Assembly (NCBI RefSeq): GCF_004912145.1 | Contig: NZ_STGT01000008.1 | Span: 124,001-188,000 of the forward strand | Source of the DNA: Peteryoungia rhizophila | GTDB taxonomy: Bacteria > Pseudomonadota > Alphaproteobacteria > Rhizobiales > Rhizobiaceae | Direction of reading: 5' to 3' | Length of the DNA: 64,000 nt | Notes under the pieces: model-generated | What the model was told of the DNA's origin: nothing | What the model saw: the letters and a program-made list of their open reading frames with translations, nothing else | Database searches by the model: none | Made by a program: the position numbers and the translations under genes | Part shown: positions 8,700-16,426 of the stretch, piece by piece | How the letters are laid out: every line of letters starts with the position of its first letter | Position numbering within the stretch: position 1 is the stretch's first letter

Positions 8700-10109
8700 T
8701 TACGAGGCTTCGGAAAACACCTCCAGGCCCGGGAACAGGTAGTTCTTGCCGGCGGCGAAATCGAAGTCGGGGTTCTCCCAGGCGATCATTTTGCCGGGGT
8801 TGAGCAGGCCCTTCGGATCGGTCTCCTTCTTGAAGGCAAGCTGGACCTGGTCGGTCTGCTTCATGCCGCCTTCTTCGAGCGTGTAGCGGTGCGGGTTGAA
8901 GATCGGGCAGCCATTTTCTTCGTGGATACGGATGATCTCTTCCAGCCGCTCCTTGGTGGTGTAGCGCACCAGTGGCAGGCCGGCGCACTGGATCTGGCCG
9001 TCGAACTTGATGAATTCGAGATGGCCGATGACCTCGTCGGGGAAGAGTTCGGTCATCACTCGGACCTTCTCGACATGATCGGGGCCGGGATACTGGACTT
9101 GGAGATAGGTGATATTGGTGTCGAGCTTGAGCGCCCGCAGTGTCGTGTGGTTCCAGGTCAGCTCATAGGCATGCGGGATACCCTTCATGCTTTCGACCGT
9201 ATCGGAGCGGAAGCGGATGTCGCCATTCATGCGTTCGGCGAGCGCCAGGAAGGGCTCCATCGAGTGCGGGGCCACCATCAGCACAACAACCGACTGGCCT
9301 TCCTTCAGCCAGGGTTTGTGGCGGGTGAAGTAGTCATAAGGGATAGGGGCTGCGATCGGGGCAACTTCCTTCAAGAGGATGCCGTTTTTGTGGGACAGCG
9401 TATCGGCGAATTTCACTGCGTCCATGAAGTCGTCGTAACCGACGATGACATCGACCCAGTCGTAAGCAGGTGCCAGCGGCATCTCGACTTCGGTGATGAT
9501 GCCATTGGTGCCATAGGCGTGGGAGACCTTCTGCAGGTCCCAGGCGGAGAGTTCGAGCACGCGCGGCTCGGCTTCCATGGTGACGACGCGCAGGCGCAGG
9601 ATATTGCCGAGGTCGCGCAAGCCGCCCCAGGTAATCGAGCCGACGCCGCCGGAACCGCCGGCGATGAAGCCGGCGACGCTGGCGGTCTGTTTGGTCGAGG
9701 GATGAAAGCGCAGTTCCTGGCCGGAATGTTCCTTGGTCTGGCGGTCGAGCTCGGAGATGATGATGCCGGGTTCGCAGATGACGCGGCCGGGCAGGATCTC
9801 CTTCACCTTGTTCATGTTGATCAGGTTCAACACGATGCCGCCCGAGAGCGGCATTGCCTGGCCGTAATTGCCGGTGCCGCCGCCGCGCGGGGTGACCGGC
9901 ACACCGTGGGCATAGGCCACTTTGAGCGTGCGGATGACCTCTTCTTCCGTCGTCGGGGAGACGACGAGGTCACCGACGACATTGTCGAGTTCTTCCTTCA
10001 GGATCGGCGAATACCAGTAGAAATCGCGGCTCTTCTGTTTGACCAGCGCCGGATTGTCCTCGACGGCGATGCCTTCCAGCTCTTCGATGATTTTGGCGTA
10101 ATCAGCCAT
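8700..10109 (-). CDS. FAD-binding oxidoreductase (GlcD/VAO type)
   Basis: A 469-residue flavoprotein of the vanillyl-alcohol-oxidase/PCMH fold. The FAD-binding half carries the TPRGGGTGNYGQ loop and the GFIAGGSGGVGSITWG stretch that binds the pyrophosphate, and the C-terminus has the PKGLLNPGK motif of GlcD-like enzymes. It should oxidise a hydroxy acid or alcohol; the substrate is unknown. It is the last gene of the leftward operon, two bases after the amidohydrolase, so it probably acts on a product of that enzyme or on the transported compound. No signal peptide is present. Confidence 0.85.
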   Translation of the reverse strand: MADYAKIIEELEGIAVEDNPALVKQKSRDFYWYSPILKEELDNVVGDLVVSPTTEEEVIRTLKVAYAHGVPVTPRGGGTGNYGQAMPLSGGIVLNLINMNKVKEILPGRVICEPGIIISELDRQTKEHSGQELRFHPSTKQTASVAGFIAGGSGGVGSITWGGLRDLGNILRLRVVTMEAEPRVLELSAWDLQKVSHAYGTNGIITEVEMPLAPAYDWVDVIVGYDDFMDAVKFADTLSHKNGILLKEVAPIAAPIPYDYFTRHKPWLKEGQSVVVLMVAPHSMEPFLALAERMNGDIRFRSDTVESMKGIPHAYELTWNHTTLRALKLDTNITYLQVQYPGPDHVEKVRVMTELFPDEVIGHLEFIKFDGQIQCAGLPLVRYTTKERLEEIIRIHEENGCPIFNPHRYTLEEGGMKQTDQVQLAFKKETDPKGLLNPGKMIAWENPDFDFAAGKNYLFPGLEVFSEAS

Positions 10110-10111
10110 GT

Positions 10112-11425
10112 CTAAACTCCAAGCAACGGGTCAAGTTCGCGGTAATCCGGCAGGCTGCGGTCGATGCCCATGCCATTCCGCATCACGATGCGGTCGGCCT
10201 GCGGACGGGAGAGGAATTCGCTCCAGCGGCGGGCGCTGAAGAGGACGAGATCCGCCTTGCCGCCGACGGCGATGCGGCCGTGGTCGGGGCGCTTCAGGAT
10301 ATCGGCGGGCGTGCGGGTGACGACGCGGGCGGCAGTGTCCAGCGGATGGTCGAGATGGATAATGCGCACCGCCTCGCGGAAGACCTCGACGGGGTCGAGA
10401 TCGCCATAGGCATAGAAGGGGTCGCGGGTGTTGTCGGAGGAGACGGCGGTGGCGACACCGGCGGCCGTCAGTTCGTGGAAGAGGGTGACGCCGCGCTGGC
10501 GGGGGGTACGGCCCGGGTGACGGTCCTGCAGATATATGTTGCACATTGGCAGCGAGACGACAGAGAGGCCGGCCTCTGCCACCAGATCAATGGTGCGCTT
10601 GGCCAAATCCTCCTCTTGCTGAGCGAGCGAGCAGCAATGGCCGACGGTGACAGAACCCTTGAAGCGGTTGCGGAGCTTGGCTTCCGCAATGGTCTTCAGC
10701 GTCAGGGTTTCCTTGTCCTGCGTCTCGTCGACATGTAGGTCGATGTCGAGGCCGTTCTCGGAGGCTGTGCGGAAGAGGATGTCGAGTTTTTCGTCGAGGC
10801 CCGGCATCAGAAAGGTGACGCCGCCGAGCAGGCCCTTATGGGCGACGATCACCTCGACCAGATCCTTGAAAAAGGCCTCGTCGGTGATCTGATCGAAGGG
10901 GAAGAGGGCGGCTGCCTGCAGATCGACCTTGCCGGCCCAGGCCTCGCGCACTTCGGCGAAGACCTCGAAGGAGATGCGATGCTGGGGTGCCAGGCTGTCG
11001 AGATGGGTGCGGATCAGGCTGGTGCCGTGGGCGTAAGCCGTCTTGAGCGAGAATTCCATCCGCGCTTTGACGTCTTCAGCCGACCAGCGGGCCTCGCGAT
11101 CGGTTTTCACGGCTTCAAGCGCGCCTACGAAATCGCCTGAGGGGTTCGGCCGGCGGTCCCAGATATGGCCCTTGTCGAGATGGGTGTGCATGTCGGTGAA
11201 GGTCGGCCAGACCATGCCGTTGCGGAGATCCGTCGAGGGCAGGCCTGATGGGGCCGTGCCTGGCTTCAGGATGGCCTCGACCTTGCCATCCGCGACGATG
11301 ATGTCGGCGCTGATCAGGCCCTCGCAGGCGGGTGCCTCGACGCCATCGACGCAGATCTGCGGCAGCGTCGCATTGGCAAGAACGAAGCGCTTGGCGGCGG
11401 GGAGGGCGGTGACCGGGCTCGACAT
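10112..11425 (-). CDS. Cytosine-deaminase-like amidohydrolase
   Basis: A 437-residue metal-dependent hydrolase of the amidohydrolase superfamily, closest in look to CodA-type cytosine deaminases. It has the metal-binding HTHLDKGH near residue 100, RTHLDS, DLHVDETQDKETLTL (the metal-binding His and nearby catalytic Glu region), VTVGHCCSL and the closing Asp in AVSSDNTRDPFYAYGDLD. The C-terminal HGRIAVGGKADLVLFSA strand is typical of the family's outer beta-sandwich. Its start overlaps the permease stop by one base (TGATG), so it is coupled to the transporter. It likely deaminates or opens an imported N-heterocycle; cytosine itself is only one option. Confidence 0.85.
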   Translation of the reverse strand: MSSPVTALPAAKRFVLANATLPQICVDGVEAPACEGLISADIIVADGKVEAILKPGTAPSGLPSTDLRNGMVWPTFTDMHTHLDKGHIWDRRPNPSGDFVGALEAVKTDREARWSAEDVKARMEFSLKTAYAHGTSLIRTHLDSLAPQHRISFEVFAEVREAWAGKVDLQAAALFPFDQITDEAFFKDLVEVIVAHKGLLGGVTFLMPGLDEKLDILFRTASENGLDIDLHVDETQDKETLTLKTIAEAKLRNRFKGSVTVGHCCSLAQQEEDLAKRTIDLVAEAGLSVVSLPMCNIYLQDRHPGRTPRQRGVTLFHELTAAGVATAVSSDNTRDPFYAYGDLDPVEVFREAVRIIHLDHPLDTAARVVTRTPADILKRPDHGRIAVGGKADLVLFSARRWSEFLSRPQADRIVMRNGMGIDRSLPDYRELDPLLGV

Positions 11426-12261
11426 CAGTTTTCTCGTTTCAGGCTGCTCTCGTGCCAGCGATGCAGCGCCAGCCAGGAAATGAAGGAGGTAATGGCAAAG
11501 ATCACCACGCCGAGGCAGGAGAGCAGGAAGAGGGCGGCAAAGAGGCGCGGAATGTTCAGACGGAACTGCGCCTCAAGCAGGCGGAAGGCAAGGCCCGATC
11601 CTGCGCCGGCGGAACCAGCGGCGAATTCGGCGACGACGGCGGCAATCAGCGCCAGCCCGCCGCCGATCTTAAGGCCGGTCATGAAATAGGGCAGCGAGGC
11701 GGGCAGCTTCAGATAGAGCAGCGTCTGCCAGCGCGAGGCGCCGTAGAGGTCGAAGAGATTGAGCAGGTTGTGATCGACGCTTTTCAGACCCTGGACCATG
11801 TTGGACAGGATCGGGAAGAAGGCGACGAGGAAGGCGCAGATCAGCAGCGCCACTTGTGTGGAGGGCGAATAGATCAGGATCAGCGGCGCAATCGCGACGA
11901 TCGGGGTGACCTGCAGGATGACGGTGATCGGGTAGAAGGCGATCTCGATCCATTTCGACTGGACGAGCGCAACGGCGATGCCGACGCCGCCCAAAAGCGC
12001 CAGCCCTAGCGACATCAGGGTGATCTTGGTGGTGACCCAGAGGGCCGGCGACAGCGTGCCCCAGTCCTTGAACAGGGCGCCGGCAACCGCGATCGGGCCG
12101 GGCAGGATGTATTGCGGGACACCGGAGACCCAGACGCCGATCTGCCAGACGATGATCAGCAGGCAGACGACGAGGATGGGAACGAGGATTTTCAGCAGGG
12201 TTTCACCATAAAGGGAGGCGAAACTCGAACCGGACTTGGAGACGGGCGTGAGAGTGCTCAT
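11425..12261 (-). CDS. NitT/TauT-family ABC transporter permease
   Basis: A 278-residue inner-membrane permease of the nitrate/sulfonate/taurine (SsuC/TauC/ThiX-like) type. A first hydrophobic segment lies at about residues 22-45 (LLKILVPILVVCLLIIVW), and four or five more follow. The coupling loop reads LYGASRWQTLLYLKLPASLPYF, the usual GAS-WQ---K--LPA-LP pattern. It sits between the ATPase and amidohydrolase genes with one-base overlaps on both sides. Transporters of this branch carry nitrogen-bearing compounds such as pyrimidine precursors. Confidence 0.92.
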   Translation of the reverse strand: MSTLTPVSKSGSSFASLYGETLLKILVPILVVCLLIIVWQIGVWVSGVPQYILPGPIAVAGALFKDWGTLSPALWVTTKITLMSLGLALLGGVGIAVALVQSKWIEIAFYPITVILQVTPIVAIAPLILIYSPSTQVALLICAFLVAFFPILSNMVQGLKSVDHNLLNLFDLYGASRWQTLLYLKLPASLPYFMTGLKIGGGLALIAAVVAEFAAGSAGAGSGLAFRLLEAQFRLNIPRLFAALFLLSCLGVVIFAITSFISWLALHRWHESSLKREN

Positions 12262-13100
12262 CAGTGAAGCTCCATGCCGTCTGCGAGCGGAAATCCGATG
12301 GCCTCGATCAGCGAGCGCGAGACCTTGTCGCAGGTTGCCCGATATTCCTCTGAGGTGCGGTATTGCAGGCCACGCTCGGCGCTGGTCACCAGGGGGAAAT
12401 CGTCATGGACGCGGCCGGGGCGTGCCTTCATGACGATGATCCGGTTCGACAGATAGGCGCTTTCGAAGACCGAATGGGTGACGAAGATGACGGTGATGCC
12501 GGTGTCGCGCCAGAGCCGCAGCACGTCGTCATTGAGTTTCTGGCGGGTGATCTCGTCGAGGGCCGCAAAGGGCTCGTCCATCAGCAGCAGCTTCGGCTTG
12601 GTGACGAGCGCGCGGGCGATCGAGACGCGCATCTTCATGCCGCCGGAGAGTTCGCGCGGATAGGCGTCGACAAAGTCCTTAAGGCCGACGCGGTCGAGGG
12701 CGGCGAGGATATCGGCCTCGGCCGCCGACTTGGAAATGCCGCGCAGACGGAGCGGCAGGTGGACATTGCCGAAGACTGTCGCCCAGGGCATCAGCGTCGG
12801 CTCCTGGAAGACGAAGGATATGTCGCCTTCCGGCAGGCCTTTGGAATTGATGCGGGAACTCGGCCAGTCGATCGTGCCGGTCGTGGTGTCGCCGAGACCC
12901 GCGATGATCCTGAGCGCCGTTGACTTGCCGCAGCCCGAGGGGCCGAGCAGGCTGACAAATTCGCCGCCGTTGACGGTGAGCGTCATGTCAGTGAGCGCCA
13001 CCGTGCCGCTGGAAAAGACCTTGGACACGTCCTTCATCACCACGAGCGCCCGGCGCTGTTCGGGAGGGGGCTGGGTGATGGGGTCTTCGGAAAGTGACAT
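12261..13100 (-). CDS. NitT/TauT-family ABC transporter ATP-binding protein
   Basis: A 279-residue ATPase beginning MSLSEDPITQ. An in-frame codon farther up (13169) would place the repeat-rich intergenic DNA inside the protein, so the ATG at 13100 is chosen. Walker A is GPSGCGKST, the signature is LSGGMKMRVSIARALV, Walker B is LLLMDEPFAALD and the switch His is in VTHSVFESAYLS. SsuB/TauB-type ATPases have just this short form without an OB domain. It is one base from the permease gene and 165 bases after the binding-protein gene. Confidence 0.93.
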   Translation of the reverse strand: MSLSEDPITQPPPEQRRALVVMKDVSKVFSSGTVALTDMTLTVNGGEFVSLLGPSGCGKSTALRIIAGLGDTTTGTIDWPSSRINSKGLPEGDISFVFQEPTLMPWATVFGNVHLPLRLRGISKSAAEADILAALDRVGLKDFVDAYPRELSGGMKMRVSIARALVTKPKLLLMDEPFAALDEITRQKLNDDVLRLWRDTGITVIFVTHSVFESAYLSNRIIVMKARPGRVHDDFPLVTSAERGLQYRTSEEYRATCDKVSRSLIEAIGFPLADGMELH

Positions 13101-13155
13101 TGATTGCCTTGGTATCTGAACGAACAGGAGCGTCTGGAAATTGCCCCTCACCCTA

Positions 13156-13181
13156 CCCTCTCCCCGCAAGCGGGGAGAGGG
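13156..13181. repeat. Palindromic intergenic repeat, copy 1
   Basis: CCCTCTCCCCGC and its complement GCGGGGAGAGGG flank a central AA, giving a perfect 12-bp stem. It lies between the binding-protein and ATPase genes. From memory, this CTCTCCCCGCAAGCGGGGAGAGG element recurs in intergenic DNA of many rhizobia; within this window it appears here only. Confidence 0.75.
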
Positions 13182-13211
13182 GATGTCAGCACCGACGTCG
13201 GCCCGGAGACT

Positions 13212-13237
13212 CCTTCTCCCCGCAAGCGGGAAGAAGG
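13212..13237. repeat. Palindromic intergenic repeat, diverged copy 2
   Basis: CCTTCTCCCCGC-AA-GCGGGAAGAAGG repeats the neighbouring element 30 bases away with one stem mismatch. Both copies have the same orientation-neutral core CCCCGCAAGCGGG. The pair could form two hairpins in the mRNA just after the binding-protein gene, and so might favour expression of that gene over the ATPase and permease. Confidence 0.7.
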
Positions 13238-13265
13238 TGGCGGCAGCCGGATGAGGGCAAGGCCC

Positions 13266-14273
13266 TTACTTCTTCAGCGCCATGCCCACGCCCTTGCAGA
13301 CGAACTGTGTGGTGTAGGCCTTCTTGTAGTCGAGGTCGGCCGGCTGGACGCCGATCTGGACCATGGCGTCGAAGAAGGCCTTGTACTTTTCGTCGGTCAT
13401 GCAGCCGATGCCCTTATCGAGCGCCTCGGCAGACTCGACGATGCCGTATTCCTTCATCTTGGCGATCGAATATTCGATCTGGCCATCGGTCATTTCCGGA
13501 TTGTCGACCTTGATCAGATCGTTTGCGGCCTTGTTGTCGCCGTAGAGGTAGTTGTACCACCCCTCGGCCGAGGCATCGACGAAGCGCTGAACGAGGTCTG
13601 CCTTGGTTTCGACCATGGTGGCCGTGGTGGTAATCATGGTGGAATAGGGGTTGTAGCCGTTGTCCGCCAGCAGGAAGACTTTCGGGGCCCAGCCGGCCTG
13701 CTTCTCGATCTCATAGGGTTCCGAGGTCAGGTAGCCCTGCTGCGCGGACTTCGGGTCGACGATGAAGGGGGCCGGGTTGAAGGTGTAGGGCTTATACTTC
13801 TCGTCGGTAAAGCCCTCGAAGTTCTTCTTCATCCACTCGTAATAGGTGACGTAGCCGTCCTTGCCCATGAATATGCTGTCAAGCTTGGCGAGGTCGGCAA
13901 ATGTTTCGATGCCCTGGTCGGGATGGGCGAGCAGGACCTGCGGATCCTTCTGGAAGATGGCGGCGACGTCGATCAGCGGGATGCCTTCCTTGACGGCATC
14001 CATCTCGCCGAGCGGGCTGCCCATGTAGAAATCGACCTTGCCGGCGATCAGAAGCGCGCGGTTGGCGGCCTGCGGGCCACCCTGCACGACCGTGACCTTC
14101 AGGCCGTATTTTTCATAGGTGCCATCGGCCACGGCCTGGTAGAAGCCGCCATGTTCGGCCTGGGCGAGCCAGTTTGTGCCGTAGGTGACCTCGTCGAGTG
14201 CGAAGGCCGCCGAGGTCGAGGCCGCGAGGCCGATAACCGCAAGAAGGCATGTCTTGGTGAGCATGTCACGCAT
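13266..14273 (-). CDS. NitT/TauT-family ABC transporter substrate-binding protein (NMT1/THI5-like)
   Basis: A 335-residue binding protein. The ATG at 14273 gives MRDMLTKTCLLAVIGLAA, a clean signal peptide ending AFA-LDEV; the longer in-frame form from 14342 would bury it behind a hydrophilic stretch. The mature part has TYGTNWLAQAEHGGFYQA, the NMT1/THI5 hallmark for aminopyrimidine-like ligands, followed by GGPQAANRALLIAGKVDF. It heads the leftward operon and is divergent from the LysR regulator. The ligand is probably a small nitrogen heterocycle, which fits the amidohydrolase in the operon. Confidence 0.9.
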   Translation of the reverse strand: MRDMLTKTCLLAVIGLAASTSAAFALDEVTYGTNWLAQAEHGGFYQAVADGTYEKYGLKVTVVQGGPQAANRALLIAGKVDFYMGSPLGEMDAVKEGIPLIDVAAIFQKDPQVLLAHPDQGIETFADLAKLDSIFMGKDGYVTYYEWMKKNFEGFTDEKYKPYTFNPAPFIVDPKSAQQGYLTSEPYEIEKQAGWAPKVFLLADNGYNPYSTMITTTATMVETKADLVQRFVDASAEGWYNYLYGDNKAANDLIKVDNPEMTDGQIEYSIAKMKEYGIVESAEALDKGIGCMTDEKYKAFFDAMVQIGVQPADLDYKKAYTTQFVCKGVGMALKK

Positions 14274-14349
14274 TGATCGTTCCCCTGTTCGTTGCAGGAC
14301 CCGTTTTCGGGTTCCCTTTTCTTGCATTTGATCGGGTGGCATGGGTCTT

Positions 14350-14384
14350 GAAAAGCATCAAAATTCGTCCGCATCGATGCTTTT
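14350..14384. promoter_or_regulatory. Inverted repeat in the LysR/ABC divergent promoter
   Basis: AAAAGCATC (14351-14359) and GATGCTTTT (14376-14384) form a perfect 9-bp inverted repeat with 16 bases between, midway in the 178-base divergent gap. This layout is common for LysR-regulator sites. The left arm in context, GAAAAGCATCA, recurs upstream of the creatininase gene at 16267, which supports a common regulator. Confidence 0.6.
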
Positions 14385-14451
14385 TTTGCACTGCTCCGGA
14401 TATTGCTGCATAGTGATGCGGCATGGCTAAATTTTACGCAGCGGAGGTCCC

Positions 14452-15405
14452 GTGCTGCATTCTCGAAAGCTCCTCTACATCAACGAAATCGTGCGCTGCG
14501 GCTCGATCCGAAAAGCTTCGGCTCGCCTCAATGTCGCATCATCAGCGGTCAACCGCCAGATCCTCGCCTTCGAAGAGGAGCTGGGTGCGCCGATCTTCGA
14601 AAGGCTGCCGAAGGGGTTGCGTTTGACAGCGGCCGGTGAACTCTGCGTCGAGCATATCCGCGACGTGCTGAAGAACTACGAGCGGCTGGAGGGGCGCATC
14701 CGGGGCCTCAAGACGCCGCATGCGGGCAAGGTCTCGCTGGTGACGACCGTCGGTCTCGCCTCCGGCCCGCTGCCCGCGATCCTTGCTGGATTCATCGCCG
14801 AACATCCGCGCGTGCAGATCAAGCTGCGCAATGATGGCGGTTCGACAACGATCAACCCGGTGCTGACCGGTGAGGTTGATCTCGGTCTCGGCTTCAACAT
14901 CCCCGCCACCCCCGGCATTCGCACACTGGCCAATTTCGACGTGCCTGTTGGCGTAGTGTTGCCACCTGGGCATCGCTTGGCACAGGAGGAAGGACCGGTC
15001 GATCTGGTTGAGGTGGTTCAGGAGCCGCTGATCCTGGCGCAATCCGGTACCAGCTTGCGCAACATCATCGATCTCGCGCTCGCGCCGCTCCCCTTGCTCG
15101 TCGAGCCTGTTGTGGAGACGAATTCGTCCGAGCTGATGAAGCAACTCGTCAAGGCGGGCACGGGGCTCACTTTGCTCAACCCGCTCGATGCCGTGGCGGA
15201 ATGCCGGCGCGGTGAGCTCATCTTCCGGCCGCTCACGGAAGCGCATATCCGCCACCAGCCGATGAAGCTGTTCGCGCGGGCGCGGGCGCCGCTCGATTCA
15301 GCGACCAGTCTTTTCGTCGAATATCTGATGCAGGAGCTGCTGGCGCAGGTGCAGGACCTGAAGGCGCGCGGCCATATTCCCGAGACCATACGAGGTCAGG
15401 CCTAG
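14452..15405 (+). CDS. LysR-family transcriptional regulator
   Basis: A 317-residue regulator starting at a GTG that follows GCGGAGG by seven bases. Residues about 2-60 form the winged helix-turn-helix (RCGSIRKASARLNVASSAVNRQ, then FEEELGAPIFERLPKGLRLT), and from about residue 90 the effector-binding domain follows. It is transcribed away from the NitT/TauT operon and toward the creatininase gene, whose end faces its own end seven bases away. It most likely controls both, through the AAAAGCATC motif. The effector is unknown. Confidence 0.93.
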   Translation: MLHSRKLLYINEIVRCGSIRKASARLNVASSAVNRQILAFEEELGAPIFERLPKGLRLTAAGELCVEHIRDVLKNYERLEGRIRGLKTPHAGKVSLVTTVGLASGPLPAILAGFIAEHPRVQIKLRNDGGSTTINPVLTGEVDLGLGFNIPATPGIRTLANFDVPVGVVLPPGHRLAQEEGPVDLVEVVQEPLILAQSGTSLRNIIDLALAPLPLLVEPVVETNSSELMKQLVKAGTGLTLLNPLDAVAECRRGELIFRPLTEAHIRHQPMKLFARARAPLDSATSLFVEYLMQELLAQVQDLKARGHIPETIRGQA

Positions 15406-15411
15406 CGGTCG

Positions 15412-16209
15412 TCAGCCGGGCGTGTACAGGTTCGACAGCGGATAGGCTGCGACGTCGCGTAACAGCTCGATGAAGCCGGCGACCTGATGCTTGCAGATTG
15501 CCTCGCCCTTTTCTGCCGTGCCCTTCGAGGCGTCCCCGACCACACCATGCGGGTTGAGGTCATGGGCGATCCAGGCGAGCGAATGCGGCGGCAGCGGCGT
15601 GAGGAACTTCGAGCTGGCACGTATTTCTTCGGCCTTCGAGACGAAATTCTGCGCTTTGTCCATGCGCACGAGGTCCGGGCGGAAATGCAGCATCAGCGAG
15701 GTCTCGACTTCGCCGCCATGGATGCCGTAACGGCTTTCATGGTCCGAAATCATGCCATCGGGATTGCCGAAGCGGCCCCATTGGGTAGAGACGACGGCCA
15801 TCTGGTGGCGGACGCGGAGCTCCCGGGCGACGATGCTCATGACATCGACATTGCCGCCATGGGAATTGACGATGACGAGCTTGCGAACACCGGCCTCGGC
15901 CACTTTAGCGCCGATCGCCGTCCAGGCGGGGATCAGGATTTCCGGGCCGAAGGACAGGCTGCCGGGACCATAGACATGCTCGTTGGCCTTGCCGATTTCC
16001 TGAGTGGGCAGGACGAGAAAGTCGAGGTCATCGGGGCGCTGAACCTTCAGTTCGGCCAGCATGCCATTGGCAATCGCGACATCGGTTGCGATCGGCAGAT
16101 GGGGGCCATGCTGCTCTGTCGAGGCGATCGGCAGGATAGCGATCGTGGTGTCGGCAGACAGACCAGCGAAATCCGTCGTGTTCAGTTCATTCCAAAAGAA
16201 GGGTTTCAC
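15412..16209 (-). CDS. Creatininase-family amidohydrolase
   Basis: A 265-residue protein. The GTG at 16209 (VKPFFWNEL) follows GAGGATCGG and gives the family's normal length; an upstream ATG would add 48 unrelated residues. The metal-binding motifs are STEQHGPHLP with its Glu and His, TDVAIANG with the Asp, NSHGGNVD, and GIHGGEVETS with the second His and Glu. Family members open cyclic amides: creatininase acts on creatinine and MftE on a peptide. With the neighbouring cytosine-deaminase-like gene it suggests breakdown of a ring compound containing an amide or imide. The promoter carries the same GAAAAGCATCA element as the operon next door. Confidence 0.87.
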   Translation of the reverse strand: MKPFFWNELNTTDFAGLSADTTIAILPIASTEQHGPHLPIATDVAIANGMLAELKVQRPDDLDFLVLPTQEIGKANEHVYGPGSLSFGPEILIPAWTAIGAKVAEAGVRKLVIVNSHGGNVDVMSIVARELRVRHQMAVVSTQWGRFGNPDGMISDHESRYGIHGGEVETSLMLHFRPDLVRMDKAQNFVSKAEEIRASSKFLTPLPPHSLAWIAHDLNPHGVVGDASKGTAEKGEAICKHQVAGFIELLRDVAAYPLSNLYTPG

Positions 16210-16255
16210 TATCGCCGATCCTCGCTGTCTCTCACCTTCGACGGATAAGGCAAAA

Positions 16256-16296
16256 CAGCGGGCTTCGAAAAGCATCATATTCAGTGCAGCCCGCTG
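16256..16296. promoter_or_regulatory. Motif shared with the LysR promoter, inside an inverted repeat
   Basis: CAGCGGGCT (16256-16264) and AGCCCGCTG (16288-16296) are perfect complements. Between them lies GAAAAGCATCATATTC, which matches GAAAAGCATCAAAATTC at 14350 over its first 11 bases and its last. It is 58 bases upstream of the creatininase GTG, in promoter position. It is the best candidate for a second LysR binding site. Confidence 0.55.
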
Positions 16297-16358
16297 CCTA
16301 ATTGCGCTCGCTGACTCGTGTGCTGGCTTTCGTCGTCCTCTGCTGGCCGCCAACAGAC

Positions 16359-16387
16359 AACACCGGGCATTCTCCTTGCCCGGTGTT
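16359..16387 (-). terminator. Intrinsic terminator of the first cellulose operon
   Basis: AACACCGGGC and GCCCGGTGTT make a perfect 10-bp stem around a 9-base loop, 40 bases past the stop of the last bcs gene. Read leftward, the stem ends in GTGTTGTCTGTT, a modest T-rich tract. It separates the cellulose operon from the creatininase promoter. Confidence 0.7.
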
Positions 16388-16426
16388 TCAAATTTGTTTC
16401 TGTAACAGCCTACTAATGTGCGTCTT

